Source: Harenicola maris
GTDB taxonomy: Bacteria > Pseudomonadota > Alphaproteobacteria > Rhodobacterales > Rhodobacteraceae
Reading direction: 5' to 3'
Assembly (NCBI GenBank): GCA_018524345.1
Contig: JADQAZ010000001.1
Location: 62,001 to 126,000 of the forward strand
Length of the DNA stretch: 64,000 nt
Shown here one piece after another: positions 28,158 to 36,664 of the stretch; positions within the stretch are counted from its first letter, which is position 1, and the number at the start of each line of letters is the position of its first letter. Under the pieces are notes generated by a model. That model saw nothing but the letters and a program-made list of their open reading frames with translations. It was not told the origin of the DNA and did no database searches. Both the position numbers and the translations under genes were made by a program.

Positions 28158-29192
28158 TCAGCCCTGCAGGGTGGCGCGAATGGCGGCCTCGTCGACGTGA
28201 TCGTGCTCGGCGATCACGACAAGGCGGCTGGCGCGCGGTGTGTCGCCCCATGGACGGTCATATTGATGCCGCACGCGCTCTCCCACGGCCTGCACGAGCA
28301 GGCGCATAGGCTTGCCCGAAACAGCGATGTGACCTTTGACGCGCAGGATGTTTTGCTCGCGGGCGAGGCGTTGGATCGCAGCCGAGAGAGCCTCTGGGTC
28401 CTCAATCTCGTCCAGTTCAATCACCACGGTGTCGAAGTCGTCGTGTTCGTGGTCGTGGTGGCCGTCATGGTGCGAGGGGCGGCTGTCCAGGTCGTCCTCG
28501 GCGGCAGCGCCAAGGCCGAGGATGGTGCGCGGGTCAATTTCACCCTCGCTGATGGCGAGGGTCGGCAGCGGGCGCGGCGCTTCGGCGGCGATGATCTTGC
28601 GGGCGGCTTCCACGCCGGCCTCTCCGGCAAGGTCGGCCTTGGTCAGAAGGATGATATCGGCGCAGCTGATCTGATCCTCGAACACTTCGGACAGGGGCGT
28701 TTCGTGATCAAGGCTATCGTCGGCCTCGCGCTGTGCCTGCACGGCGGCCTCGTCAGGGGCAAAGCGGCCTGCGGCAACGGCCTCTGCATCGGCCAGAGCA
28801 ATCACGCCATCGACAGTGATCTTGGAGCGGATCGCGGGCCACTCAAAGGCTTTGAGCAGCGGTTTGGGCAAGGCAAGACCAGAGGTTTCGATCAGGATGT
28901 GATCGGGCTTGGTCGGCAGGGCCATCAGGGCCTCGATCGTGGGGATAAAGTCATCGGCCACGGTGCAGCAGATGCAACCATTGGCCAGCTCCACGATGTT
29001 TTCGTCAGGGCAGTTCTCATCAGCACAGGATTTAAGGATCTCGCCATCAACCCCGACGGTGCCGAATTCATTGACCAGAATGGCAAGGCGCTTGCCCTGC
29101 GGGTTCTGCATCAAATGACGGATCAATGTGGTTTTGCCAGAGCCAAGAAAGCCGGTGACAACGGTGACGGGGATTTTGGACAGATCGGACAT
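28158..29192 (-). CDS. cobW: CobW-family metallochaperone GTPase
   Basis: 344 residues from ATG 29192. G3E GTPase: P-loop VTGFLGSGKTTLIRH, the metal motif C-x-C-C in NGCICCTV, the base motif TKAD, and a C-terminal CobW_C domain. A His/Asp-rich metal-binding loop (SHHDGHHDHEHDD) lies near residue 240. COG0523 CobW proteins load metal, here presumably Co(II), toward the CobN chelatase. It lies 4 nt upstream of cobN and 4 nt downstream of the DUF1636 gene, under riboswitch 2. Confidence 0.93.
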   Translation of the reverse strand: MSDLSKIPVTVVTGFLGSGKTTLIRHLMQNPQGKRLAILVNEFGTVGVDGEILKSCADENCPDENIVELANGCICCTVADDFIPTIEALMALPTKPDHILIETSGLALPKPLLKAFEWPAIRSKITVDGVIALADAEAVAAGRFAPDEAAVQAQREADDSLDHETPLSEVFEDQISCADIILLTKADLAGEAGVEAARKIIAAEAPRPLPTLAISEGEIDPRTILGLGAAAEDDLDSRPSHHDGHHDHEHDDFDTVVIELDEIEDPEALSAAIQRLAREQNILRVKGHIAVSGKPMRLLVQAVGERVRHQYDRPWGDTPRASRLVVIAEHDHVDEAAIRATLQG

Positions 29193-29196
29193 GGGT

Positions 29197-29571
29197 TCAG
29201 CCTTTTGCAGCCGCGGGCGCGGCGAGGGGGGGGATGCGTGCAAGGGATTGTTTGCGAAAAATCACCGGGCGCTCGCGCCACGGCACAATACCGTTATCGG
29301 TGGCAGCATAGGCGGCGGCGCCTGTCAGGATGTCTTCGGCGTTGTCCTCGGTCATGTGGCCGTAGACGTAAGACCATTTGCCCGGCTGTGTCAGGGCAAC
29401 TGCCCCGCCGTTGTTGCAGGCAGAGAGGCACTCGACGGGGACGATCTCGACCCCCTCGGGCGCGCCGAGTTCGGTTAGCTTGTCATGCAGCCGTGCACCC
29501 GGACGAATGCCGTCCTCGGGCACCTCTTGTCCGGCGCGGCAGGTCATGCACACATGGAGCGTCGTTGTCAT
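29197..29571 (-). CDS. DUF1636 ferredoxin-like metal-binding protein
   Basis: 124 residues from ATG 29571. Four cysteines in C8-x2-C11 and C48-x3-C52, spaced as in thioredoxin-fold [2Fe-2S] ferredoxins, with VECLSACNNGGAVAL as the second half of the site. DUF1636 has no established reaction; members often lie near cobW/cobN. It is the first gene after riboswitch 2 and 4 nt from cobW. That position suggests an electron-transfer or metal-handling role in cobalt insertion or reduction. The function is inferred from context only. Confidence 0.8.
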   Translation of the reverse strand: MTTTLHVCMTCRAGQEVPEDGIRPGARLHDKLTELGAPEGVEIVPVECLSACNNGGAVALTQPGKWSYVYGHMTEDNAEDILTGAAAYAATDNGIVPWRERPVIFRKQSLARIPPLAAPAAAKG

Positions 29572-29681
29572 CTCGGGCCCTTTCCGGCGGCATTGGCAGC
29601 GCGGGGAAAATGGCCAGAAAGGACGGGATAGCCGCCATCTTTCCGGCGCGGCACACCCCGACCGCCCGTAAAACACGTTGT

Positions 29682-29866
29682 GTTGGCAGGTCTCCCGGCT
29701 TGCGGATAGGGGGCATCGCCCCTTCGGTTGCCTGCCTTCCCGCGCCCCCGATGGGGCCAGTGGCCTTTGGCAACCTCTCCGGTCACGGTCGCGGGGGCGG
29801 CTGCATTCGGGCGGCTCTCGCCCCCCTTTCGCATTCCCTCTTCGCCTGTCATAGACAGGAACCAAC
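29682..29866 (-). ncRNA. Cobalamin riboswitch 2 (upstream of DUF1636-cobW-cobN)
   Basis: Minus-strand aptamer with P1 strands GTTGG (29866-29862) and CCAAC (29686-29682). Between them are CCCCCGCGACCGTGACCGG, GGCCACTGG with a stem, GCGGGAAGGCAGG and the B12-box region CCGCAAGCCGGGAGACCTGCC. It precedes DUF1636 by about 110 nt. A small hairpin AACAC/GTGTT starts inside the 3' P1 strand and could be the switching partner. Confidence 0.92.
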
Positions 29867-29867
29867 G

Positions 29868-29901
29868 GCCTCACCTGAGGCAAAAGGCAATGGGTTGTCA
29901 A
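29868..29901 (-). promoter_or_regulatory. Candidate promoter of riboswitch 2, with a palindrome
   Basis: TTGACA lies on the minus strand at 29901-29896, 30 nt before the P1 strand. At the -10 position lies the dyad GCCTCA-CC-TGAGGC (29868-29881). Only about 50 nt separate the riboswitch from the divergent cobO start, so promoters for both directions must be packed here. The -10 hexamer is weak. Confidence 0.4.
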
Positions 29902-29918
29902 GCAAGGGAGCCAGTGCA

Positions 29919-30542
29919 ATGGCAAACGACACATCAGAAGCTGAAAACGCCCGTCATGCGGCCAAGAAGGCCAAGATCAAGGCTGCGCGGGACAAGATCA
30001 TGGCCACGAAAGAGGGCGAGAAGGGCTTGATCATCGTTCATACGGGCAAGGGGAAGGGCAAGTCCTCCTCCGGCTTCGGTATGATTCTGCGCTGTATCGC
30101 CCATGAGATGCCCTGTGCCGTGGTGCAGTTTATCAAGGGGGCCTGGGATACCGGCGAGCGGCGTTTGCTGACCCAGAACTTCGGTGAGTTGTGCCAGTTT
30201 TATGCCATGGGCGAAGGGTTCACCTGGGAGACCCAAGACAAGGAACGCGACATCGCCGCTGCGCGCGCGGGCTGGGAAAAGGCGAAGGAGTTGATCCGCA
30301 ACCCCGAGATCAAGCTGGTGCTGTTGGACGAGATCAATATCGCGCTGCGGTATGACTATCTGGATCTGGACGAGGTTCTTGAGTTCCTTGCCGAGGAAAA
30401 GCCGCCTCTGAGCCATGTGGTTCTGACTGGACGCAATGCCAAGCCGGACTTGATTGAGATGGCCGATCTGGTGACAGATATGACCATGGTTAAGCACCCC
30501 TTTGCAGGGGGCGTAAAGGCGCAACCTGGCGTGGAATTTTGA
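29919..30542 (+). CDS. cobO: Cob(I)yrinic acid a,c-diamide adenosyltransferase
   Basis: 207 residues from ATG 29919 with AAGGGAG upstream. CobO/CobA/BtuR type: P-loop-like VHTGKGKGKSSSGFGM, then CAVVQFIKGAW and the Walker B segment LVLLDEINIALRYDYLD. It transfers the adenosyl group of ATP to the cobalt of cob(I)yrinic acid a,c-diamide. It is divergent from the riboswitch-2 operon and first of the plus-strand group leading to cobQ; a hairpin-rich spacer follows it. Confidence 0.95.
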   Translation: MANDTSEAENARHAAKKAKIKAARDKIMATKEGEKGLIIVHTGKGKGKSSSGFGMILRCIAHEMPCAVVQFIKGAWDTGERRLLTQNFGELCQFYAMGEGFTWETQDKERDIAAARAGWEKAKELIRNPEIKLVLLDEINIALRYDYLDLDEVLEFLAEEKPPLSHVVLTGRNAKPDLIEMADLVTDMTMVKHPFAGGVKAQPGVEF

Positions 30543-30551
30543 AGTAGGGCG

Positions 30552-30605
30552 ATTTTTTCCTTCGAAAAAAATGGGGGGCTCTGCCCCCCGGAGCGCGATG
30601 CGCTC
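30552..30605. repeat. Three-hairpin intergenic element after cobO
   Basis: Three adjacent perfect stems: ATTTTTT/AAAAAAT (30552-30558 with 30566-30572), GGGGGGC/GCCCCCC (30573-30579 with 30583-30589) and GAGCGC/GCGCTC (30591-30596 with 30600-30605). CCCCCCCGGGATATTTGGGCCAATAAGAA follows in two pieces up to the next ribosome site. From memory, such modular hairpins recur in Rhodobacterales intergenic DNA. It could act as terminator, mRNA-stability element or repetitive extragenic element. Confidence 0.55.
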
Positions 30606-30650
30606 TCCCCCCCGGGATATTTGGGCCAATAAGAAACTCAGGAGCGGAAA

Positions 30651-30995
30651 ATGGCAAAAGTTCGGATGCTGACAGAGTTCGGAATGGGCAGCAGTTTGCG
30701 GCGGCAGGACTATACCGGAGCGGCAAAGCGCGCGGTTCAGGATGCTCTTTGGCACAATTCGATCAACTTGGCGGAGCTTTTCGGGCGTGAGAAGACCGAG
30801 ATGTTGATTGATCTGGAAATCGGGGTCCAGCAGCCCGATCAGGTGGATGTTGAGGCTGTTGTAGAGGCCTTCCCCTATGGTCAGATTTCGGTCTCTGTGG
30901 TGCAAGGTGGCCTGGACGTGCCGCGGCCCTATGGGGCGCCGACTGTGATGGCCAATGTCGCTATATCCGTAAGCTTCGAGATGGAGGGTGCCTGA
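30651..30995 (+). CDS. Lin0512-family protein, copy 1
   Basis: 114 residues, with AGGAG upstream of ATG 30651. It resembles the uncharacterised Lin0512 family: LTEFGMGSSLRRQDYTGAAKRAVQDALWHN, the central IGVQQPDQVDVEAVVEAFPYGQ and a C-terminal GG-containing strand. There are no metal-binding cysteines, membrane segments or nucleotide motifs. It overlaps the next gene, a paralogue, by one base and lies between cobO and cobQ. The two copies align along their length, so they may form a hetero-oligomer. A role in late cobalamin synthesis is inferred from position only. Confidence 0.75.
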   Translation: MAKVRMLTEFGMGSSLRRQDYTGAAKRAVQDALWHNSINLAELFGREKTEMLIDLEIGVQQPDQVDVEAVVEAFPYGQISVSVVQGGLDVPRPYGAPTVMANVAISVSFEMEGA

Positions 30996-31333
30996 TGCAG
31001 AGGTTCATTATCGAAATGGGGATGGGCAACGATCAATATGGTCAGGATTACACCAAGGCCGCATCGAGGGCGATCGAGGATGCAATCCGCCATTCGTCGA
31101 TCCCCATGTTCGAGGCGATGGGGATTTCCCATGACGACATGGAGGTGCGCGTAACTGTCGGCGTGCAGGAGCCGGACGCTGTTGATTGCGCGGTTTTGGC
31201 CGAGGGGCTGCCGCGCGGGCGGGCCACTGTGCAGGCGGTTCTTGGGGGCCTGAATGTGGTGAACCCGTCAAATCGCAATGTCACGGTCATTGCCTCCGCC
31301 GCCGTTGAGGCGTTTTTGCCGAAACAGGGGTAG
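30995..31333 (+). CDS. Lin0512-family protein, copy 2
   Basis: 112 residues. Paralogue of the preceding gene: [62 protein letters not shown]. It is nearer the canonical family pattern (EMGMG, GQD, A-x-R-A) than copy 1, which has lost parts of the first motif. It ends 4 nt before cobQ, so all three genes are co-transcribed. No biochemical function is established for the family. Confidence 0.78.
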   Translation: MQRFIIEMGMGNDQYGQDYTKAASRAIEDAIRHSSIPMFEAMGISHDDMEVRVTVGVQEPDAVDCAVLAEGLPRGRATVQAVLGGLNVVNPSNRNVTVIASAAVEAFLPKQG

Positions 31334-31337
31334 GGTA

Positions 31338-32789
31338 ATGGGCCGGGCGCTAATGGTTCAGGGGGCAGGCTCCAACGTCGGGAAATCCATGTTGGTTGCC
31401 GGCCTGTGCCGTGCGGCCAAGCTGCGCGGATTGAGCGTTGCGCCGTTCAAGCCGCAAAACATGTCAAACAATGCCGCTGTCACCGCCGATGGGGGAGAGA
31501 TCGGGCGCGCGCAGGCGCTTCAGGCCATGGCTGCGGGTCTTGATCTGCACACCGATATGAACCCTGTGCTCCTTAAGCCAGAGAGCGACAATGGCAGCCA
31601 GGTTGTGGTGCAGGGCCAGCGGATTGCGACGGTCAAAGCGCGCGACTATGCGGCGTTGAAGCCGCGGTTGATGGCCCCGGTGCAGGAGAGCTTTGCGCGC
31701 CTGAAGGCGGGTTATGACCTTGTCTTGGTAGAGGGGGCGGGGAGCCCTGCCGAGGTAAATCTGCGGGCGGGCGATATTGCCAATATGGGTTTCGCGCGGG
31801 CGGCGGATTGTCCGGTTTTGTTAGTGGGAGACATCGACCGCGGCGGGGTGATTGCGCAGATCATCGGTACGCAGGCGGTGTTGGATGCTGAAGACGCCGC
31901 GATGATTTGCGGCTTTGCCATCAACAAGTTTCGCGGCGATCCGAGGCTTTTCGATGATGGCTATCGTTTGATTGCGGAGCAGACAGGATGGCGCGGTTTT
32001 GGTGTCGTGCCGTTTTTCGACCGCGCCCATATCTTGCCCGCCGAAGACGGGCTGGACCTGCGGCGTATGGCGAAAGGCGCAGGGGCCTACCGGGTTGCGA
32101 CCCTTGGCCTGAGCAGAATTGCGAACTTTGATGACCTTGATCCATTGGCGCAGGAGCCGGGCATTTCCCTTGAGATCATAGAGGCGGGCCGTGCCCTGCC
32201 GGGGGATTGCGACTTGGTAATCATACCGGGCAGCAAGTCCACCCGCGGCGACCTGTCGTTTATTCGCAGTCAGGGCTGGGATGTTGATTTGCGGGCCCAT
32301 GTTCGGCGCGGTGGCCGTGTGTTGGGGATTTGTGGGGGTTATCAAATGCTGGGCCATGCGGTGCATGATCCCGAGGGAAACGAGGGCCCTGCAGGCAGCG
32401 ATGCGGGTCTTGGTCTGCTGGATGTGGAAACCACGATGCATGCGGACAAGCGCCTGACGCGGGTGCGGGCGACACATGGGCCGAGTGGCGTGGATTTCGA
32501 CGGGTATGAAATCCACATCGGGCGCACCAGCGGCGCCGATTGCGCACGGCCCTTTGCCTTTGTGGAGGACGCGCCGGACGGGGCCATGACTGCGGACGGA
32601 TTGGTGCAGGGCAGTTACCTACACGGGATGTTCGCCGATGATGCCTTTCGCGCCGCGTACCTTGCAGAGCTTGGGGCGGTGGCCTCCGGCCATGCCTATA
32701 GCGCAGGGGTCGAGGCCGCCTTGGATGCATTGGCGGCGCATCTCGAAAAGCACCTCGATGTGGAGGCGTTACTCGCCTGTGCCCGTTAG
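31338..32789 (+). CDS. cobQ: Cobyric acid synthase
   Basis: 483 residues from ATG 31338. N-terminal amidoligase with [20 protein letters not shown] and [17 protein letters not shown]-terminal glutamine amidotransferase domain has the nucleophile in [11 protein letters not shown] and a catalytic His in SYLHGMF. It amidates side chains b, d, e and g of adenosylcobyrinic acid a,c-diamide. It follows the Lin0512 pair by 4 nt and overlaps the convergent cobD gene by 21 nt (32769-32789). Confidence 0.96.
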   Translation: MGRALMVQGAGSNVGKSMLVAGLCRAAKLRGLSVAPFKPQNMSNNAAVTADGGEIGRAQALQAMAAGLDLHTDMNPVLLKPESDNGSQVVVQGQRIATVKARDYAALKPRLMAPVQESFARLKAGYDLVLVEGAGSPAEVNLRAGDIANMGFARAADCPVLLVGDIDRGGVIAQIIGTQAVLDAEDAAMICGFAINKFRGDPRLFDDGYRLIAEQTGWRGFGVVPFFDRAHILPAEDGLDLRRMAKGAGAYRVATLGLSRIANFDDLDPLAQEPGISLEIIEAGRALPGDCDLVIIPGSKSTRGDLSFIRSQGWDVDLRAHVRRGGRVLGICGGYQMLGHAVHDPEGNEGPAGSDAGLGLLDVETTMHADKRLTRVRATHGPSGVDFDGYEIHIGRTSGADCARPFAFVEDAPDGAMTADGLVQGSYLHGMFADDAFRAAYLAELGAVASGHAYSAGVEAALDALAAHLEKHLDVEALLACAR

Positions 32790-33737
32790 AGCGGTTTCCA
32801 GAACGGCCCACTCTGCCGCGTTTCCGGGCAGGCCCAGCCTGACCCAGTGTTCCGAATAGGGAAAAATGCGCGACCATATCGCAGCCTTCGCCAGATGGGT
32901 TTGGATCGCGGCGGCATGGGGCGTGCTATATGTGCGAAACAGGGTCGTTCCGCCAACAAGGGACCATCCGGCTTGCACCGCGATCTCGTCCATCCGCGCG
33001 GCGTCCATGATCAGGCGGGTACGGGTTGTGTCGGCCCATTCGGCATCGTTCAATGCCTGCGCCGCGACGGCAAGGGCGGGGCCGTTCACCGCCCATGGTC
33101 CGGCCATGGTGCGGAGTGCCTCGATGTCTTGGGCCGAGCCAAGGGCAAAGCCGAGGCGTAGGCCCGCGAGGCCATAGAATTTGCCAAAACTGCGCAGGAT
33201 GATCAGCCCGTCCTGCCCGGCCCGCGGGGCAAGGGAGAACTCGGGGACGGGATCGGCAAAGCTTTCGTCCACCACAAGGCGGCCCACATTGGGGAGCAGG
33301 TTGAGCAGGTCCTGCGGGGCGTGATGCTGGCCGACGGGATTGTTCGGGTTCACCACCACGGCCATATCCGCGCCTTGCAGGTCGGATAGCTCGGCGACTT
33401 GGCTGACCTCCCAGCCCTCGGCGGCCAATGCCGCTGCGTGCTCGTTGTAAGTCGGCCCAAGGATCGCGGCGCGGCCCGGGGGGGCAAGGCGGGGCATAAG
33501 CTGGATCGCCGCCTGCGCACCAGACAGGGCCACGATCGGCGCCTGCGTCTCATAGGCCGCGCGGGCCGCCGCCAGCAGGGCATTCATAGCGGTTTGCGTG
33601 GGTAGGCTGGTCCAGACGTCGGGGTCCAGCCCCTCCACCGGATAGGGGACACGGTTGATGCCGGTGGACAGGTCGATCCACGGCCCGCCGCCGTATTTCG
33701 CCATGGCGTTGTCCATATTTCCGCCGTGATCGCGCAT
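32769..33737 (-). CDS. cobD: L-threonine-O-3-phosphate decarboxylase
   Basis: 322 residues. PLP fold-type I aminotransferase-like enzyme with cofactor lysine K186 in [19 protein letters not shown] and NPNNPVG near 130. It starts HGGN and carries [14 protein letters not shown], typical of this family (CobC in Pseudomonas naming). It makes (R)-1-amino-2-propanol phosphate, the arm joined to cobyric acid by CbiB. Substrate is supplied by the kinase BluE two genes upstream. It is last in a minus-strand group, 24 nt after cbiB. Confidence 0.93.
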   Translation of the reverse strand: MRDHGGNMDNAMAKYGGGPWIDLSTGINRVPYPVEGLDPDVWTSLPTQTAMNALLAAARAAYETQAPIVALSGAQAAIQLMPRLAPPGRAAILGPTYNEHAAALAAEGWEVSQVAELSDLQGADMAVVVNPNNPVGQHHAPQDLLNLLPNVGRLVVDESFADPVPEFSLAPRAGQDGLIILRSFGKFYGLAGLRLGFALGSAQDIEALRTMAGPWAVNGPALAVAAQALNDAEWADTTRTRLIMDAARMDEIAVQAGWSLVGGTTLFRTYSTPHAAAIQTHLAKAAIWSRIFPYSEHWVRLGLPGNAAEWAVLETALTGTGE

Positions 33738-33761
33738 GTTCTATCCGCCTGTTTTTTCGCG

Positions 33762-34697
33762 TTATAGCAAGGCAATCACTGTGAGCAAGCCGGCGCAAAG
33801 TATCATCGCGCGCAGATAAAGCCGCAGGGCACGCGATATGTCCTTCGGCTCGGCATCCTTGCCCTGCGCATGGACGTAGCTGTCCTGCGTGAGTGCACCA
33901 TCATAGATGCGCGGTCCGGAGAGGCGAATATTCAAACCGCCCGCCATTGCGGCCTCGGGCCAGCCCGCGTTCGGGGACCGATGCCGGTTCGCATCGCGAA
34001 ACATCGCTTTGGCGGCCATGACTGGCCGTTTGCTGACTGATGTGAAGATCCAGCCTGTCAGCCGTGCGGGCAGAAAATTCACCACGTCATCCAGCTTGGC
34101 GGAGGCCCAGCCGAAAGCCTCATACCGAGGCGTGCGGTAGCCGACCATGGAGTCGAGGGTGTTCACTGCCTTGTAGATTGCAATGCCGGGCAACCCGGCA
34201 ATCACGCCCCAAAACAGGGGGGCGATGATCCCGTCGGATGTGTTCTCGGCCAAGGATTCGATGCTGGCGCGGGTGATGGCGGGGCCATCCATGTGTGCGG
34301 TTTCACGGCCAACGATCATGGAGACGGCCTTGCGGGCGGCGGGAATATCGCCGGATTTTAGGGGCGTCTCGATGGCCCTTACGTGGTCAAGCATGGAGCG
34401 GGCAGCGATCAGGGGCCAAGCAAGCACCCCGCCGATCAGGGTGGCAATCATCGTGTTCGGCAAGAGGGTCTGAATGGCAATCGCAGGGACAGCAGCGGCG
34501 AGCAATGTTAGGGCCATAGCGAAGCAGCCCGCCGTCTTTCGGCGGCTTGCCTCGCCGGTATTAAGAGATCTTTCCAACCGTGAAATCAGGGCGCCGAGCC
34601 AAGTGACAGGGTGCCCGATCCGTTGGTAAATCGCCTCCGGCCACCCGATCAGAGCGTCCAGCAAAAGCGCCACAAACATCATCCCGGCAAAGCTCAC
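33762..34697 (-). CDS. cbiB: Adenosylcobinamide-phosphate synthase
   Basis: 311 residues with several membrane segments. CbiB/CobD hallmarks: LLLDALIGWPEAIYQRIGHPVTWLG at the N-terminus, the central ITRASIESLAENTSDGIIAPLFWG and YKAVNTLDSMVGYRTPRYEAFG, and the C-terminal RHRSPNAGWPEAAMAGGL. It joins aminopropanol phosphate to cobyric acid at the inner membrane. Pseudomonas-type names call it cobD. It overlaps bluE by 4 nt. Confidence 0.95.
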   Translation of the reverse strand: MSFAGMMFVALLLDALIGWPEAIYQRIGHPVTWLGALISRLERSLNTGEASRRKTAGCFAMALTLLAAAVPAIAIQTLLPNTMIATLIGGVLAWPLIAARSMLDHVRAIETPLKSGDIPAARKAVSMIVGRETAHMDGPAITRASIESLAENTSDGIIAPLFWGVIAGLPGIAIYKAVNTLDSMVGYRTPRYEAFGWASAKLDDVVNFLPARLTGWIFTSVSKRPVMAAKAMFRDANRHRSPNAGWPEAAMAGGLNIRLSGPRIYDGALTQDSYVHAQGKDAEPKDISRALRLYLRAMILCAGLLTVIALL

Positions 34698-35515
34698 AGG
34701 GCCGGTCCATGAGAGAATGTTAGTGTGGCGTCAAAACGGGCTTCCTCAAGGACGTCTTCCGCATCTTCCGGCACCTCGCCCGTAGGGAAGAGGAAGCCGC
34801 GTGCATTGCCGGTGTGGGCTATGACATATCCAAGGGCGCCAAGGCTTTGCGCAAGCTCCGCGCTCGGGTCATCCTGCGGCCCGCGCATGGCAAGGCAGAG
34901 CTCCGCCGAAGTGGAGGCAAGTCGGGCCAGTGCGGGCAAGTCCTGCGCCAAGGCGGCCTCGACCCAAGGTTCGATCAGGTCGGATATGTCAGGAAAGCTC
35001 TCATCATTCGGGTTGGTTCGGCGCAGCGGCCCAAAGAACCCGCCAACCACGTCAAAGGCGGGCAGGGCCGGCAGTTCGGCCACGATGCGGCCTGTACGTG
35101 ACCCCCACAAAAGCCGCTCTGGCGCGGGGAACATCAAAGGATCGGTCGCCCCCTCCACCGCTTGGCAGGCCTCGGCCAGCTGTTGCGGACGACCGGAATA
35201 TCCTGCGGCGCGGGCAAGGGCGACAAGGGCGGCCGTTGAGGCCCCCGCGCCCCCGCCCGGCGGCATATCGCAACGCAGGGACAGACGGGCGGTGTAGTCC
35301 AACCGGAGCTCCGCAAGCAAAGAGGCCGCCTTGGGCGCCGCCAACAAACCAGAGGCAGAACCTGCGACCCGCAGGGCGGGGGCGGGGCGTGTCTCGGCCG
35401 TAAGGGTCAGGGCGGGGCAGGGCAGCGAGATCAAGGCAAGCGGGCCGTCCGGCCCAAGGGTGCCTTGGATCAGCTCGCCAAAATGGCCCTGCACAGTGAT
35501 ACGATTTGCAGTCAC
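34694..35515 (-). CDS. bluE: L-threonine kinase (BluE/PduX, GHMP family)
   Basis: 273 residues from GTG 35515, which overlaps the phosphatase stop (GTGA). GHMP kinase with the ATP loop PPGGGAGASTAALVALARA and N-terminal QGHFGELIQGTLG, as in BluE and PduX. It phosphorylates L-threonine, giving the substrate of the threonine-phosphate decarboxylase encoded two genes downstream. bluE is the Rhodobacter capsulatus name. kbl/tdh in this same window use the same amino acid for catabolism. Confidence 0.9.
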   Translation of the reverse strand: MTANRITVQGHFGELIQGTLGPDGPLALISLPCPALTLTAETRPAPALRVAGSASGLLAAPKAASLLAELRLDYTARLSLRCDMPPGGGAGASTAALVALARAAGYSGRPQQLAEACQAVEGATDPLMFPAPERLLWGSRTGRIVAELPALPAFDVVGGFFGPLRRTNPNDESFPDISDLIEPWVEAALAQDLPALARLASTSAELCLAMRGPQDDPSAELAQSLGALGYVIAHTGNARGFLFPTGEVPEDAEDVLEEARFDATLTFSHGPAL

Positions 35516-36090
35516 CTCTGCCCCCCTGTTCGGTTCACGTAACCCACGGCCCAACCATCGGGCAGGCGCGTCAGCGCGGTCACGGACCAGTTCGCAATTT
35601 GAAAGGCCAACCCGGCGGCTGGATCACCCAAGGCAAGGCCAAGTGCCACACGGATCGTACCCGCATGGGCGATCACGGCGGTGGTGCCGGGGGCGATGAT
35701 ACCCTCAATCGCCGGGGCGGTTCGGGCTGTCAGATCGGCAAAGCTCTCGCCGGAGGGCGGGCGTAGGGCGGCAAGCCCCTCGCGCGACATCGTGCCGGGA
35801 TCGGGCAGGTCGGCAAAGGGCTTGCCCTCCCACTCGCCAAAATCCTGCTCCCAAAGCTGGGGCTCATGGGCGGGGCTTGCCTCTGGCCAGATGGCCTGCG
35901 CCGTCATCCGGCAACGCTGTGCAGGGGAGGCAACAAAGCGGTCCACAGAGCCGATCAACGCCCGCGCATGGTCGGCCGCGGCCCTGTCGGAGACATCGGC
36001 AGGCACATCGCGCCGGCCGGCCAGACAGCCGCCATCAAGCCCGGGCGCGTGGCGAATGAAATACAGATGTGACGGTTTTGCAGGCTGCAA
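35512..36090 (-). CDS. Histidine phosphatase, probable alpha-ribazole phosphatase
   Basis: 192 residues from a TTG at 36090 with AAGGAG upstream; no ATG or GTG fits better, and longer forms would overlap the divergent cobU leader. The phosphatase signature is LYFIRHAPGLDGG (RHA instead of RHG), with a second catalytic His in VIAHAGTIRVALG. In this context it should remove the 5'-phosphate from alpha-ribazole phosphate or adenosylcobalamin phosphate (the CobC phosphatase step). The 67-nt gap to cobU holds both divergent promoters. Confidence 0.83.
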   Translation of the reverse strand: MQPAKPSHLYFIRHAPGLDGGCLAGRRDVPADVSDRAAADHARALIGSVDRFVASPAQRCRMTAQAIWPEASPAHEPQLWEQDFGEWEGKPFADLPDPGTMSREGLAALRPPSGESFADLTARTAPAIEGIIAPGTTAVIAHAGTIRVALGLALGDPAAGLAFQIANWSVTALTRLPDGWAVGYVNRTGGQR

Positions 36091-36157
36091 TGTTGAATTT
36101 CTCCTTTCCCCTCGGGCTTGGTTCTGCTTTCTCAAGGGCGCGGGAACAAGGGGCGAT

Positions 36158-36664
36158 ATGCACAAAACCATTCTGATCACCGGCGGCGCGCGCTCTGGCA
36201 AGAGCGTAATCGCAGAGGCCGAGACCCTGAAACTGGGGCGTCCCGCCGTTTATATCGCAACGGCAGAGGCCTTTGACGCCGAGATGGAGGCGCGGATCGA
36301 AACCCATCAGGCGCGGCGCGGAGTGGAGTGGACCACCCATGCCGAACCGCTGGATTTGATCGGGGCGCTGACGCAAACCGACGGGCAGGGGCCGCGTTTG
36401 ATCGATTGTCTGACCCTGTGGCTGAGTAACTTGATGCATGCGGGCCGTGACTGGCGGGATGAGAGTGCGGCCCTCTGCGCGGCTCTGGCCAAGCAAAACA
36501 GCCCTGTGGTGCTGGTGACGAACGAGGTCGGCGGCGGCATCGTGCCGGACAATGCCCTTGCGCGAGCCTACCGCGATGCGGCAGGAGAGTTGAACCAGAT
36601 GGTGGCACAAGAGGCCGATAGCGTGATGATGGCCGTCTGCGGCCTTGGAATGAAAGTGAAATAA
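36158..36664 (+). CDS. cobU: Adenosylcobinamide kinase / adenosylcobinamide-phosphate guanylyltransferase
   Basis: 168 residues from ATG 36158. P-loop TGGARSGKSVIAE at the N-terminus, then ETHQARRG carrying the guanylylated His, DCLTLWLSNL as Walker B, and VVLVTNEVGGGIVP. It phosphorylates adenosylcobinamide and adds GMP. Pseudomonas-type name cobP. It is first of the plus-strand run cobU-cobT-cobS; its TAA is directly followed by the GTG of cobT. Confidence 0.95.
   Translation: MHKTILITGGARSGKSVIAEAETLKLGRPAVYIATAEAFDAEMEARIETHQARRGVEWTTHAEPLDLIGALTQTDGQGPRLIDCLTLWLSNLMHAGRDWRDESAALCAALAKQNSPVVLVTNEVGGGIVPDNALARAYRDAAGELNQMVAQEADSVMMAVCGLGMKVK

Noticed and set aside
28107-30542. 811-codon plus-strand frame ending in CobO
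   Set aside because: Only the last 207 codons are CobO. The rest runs antisense through cobW, DUF1636 and riboswitch 2; a ribosome site precedes the ATG at 29919.
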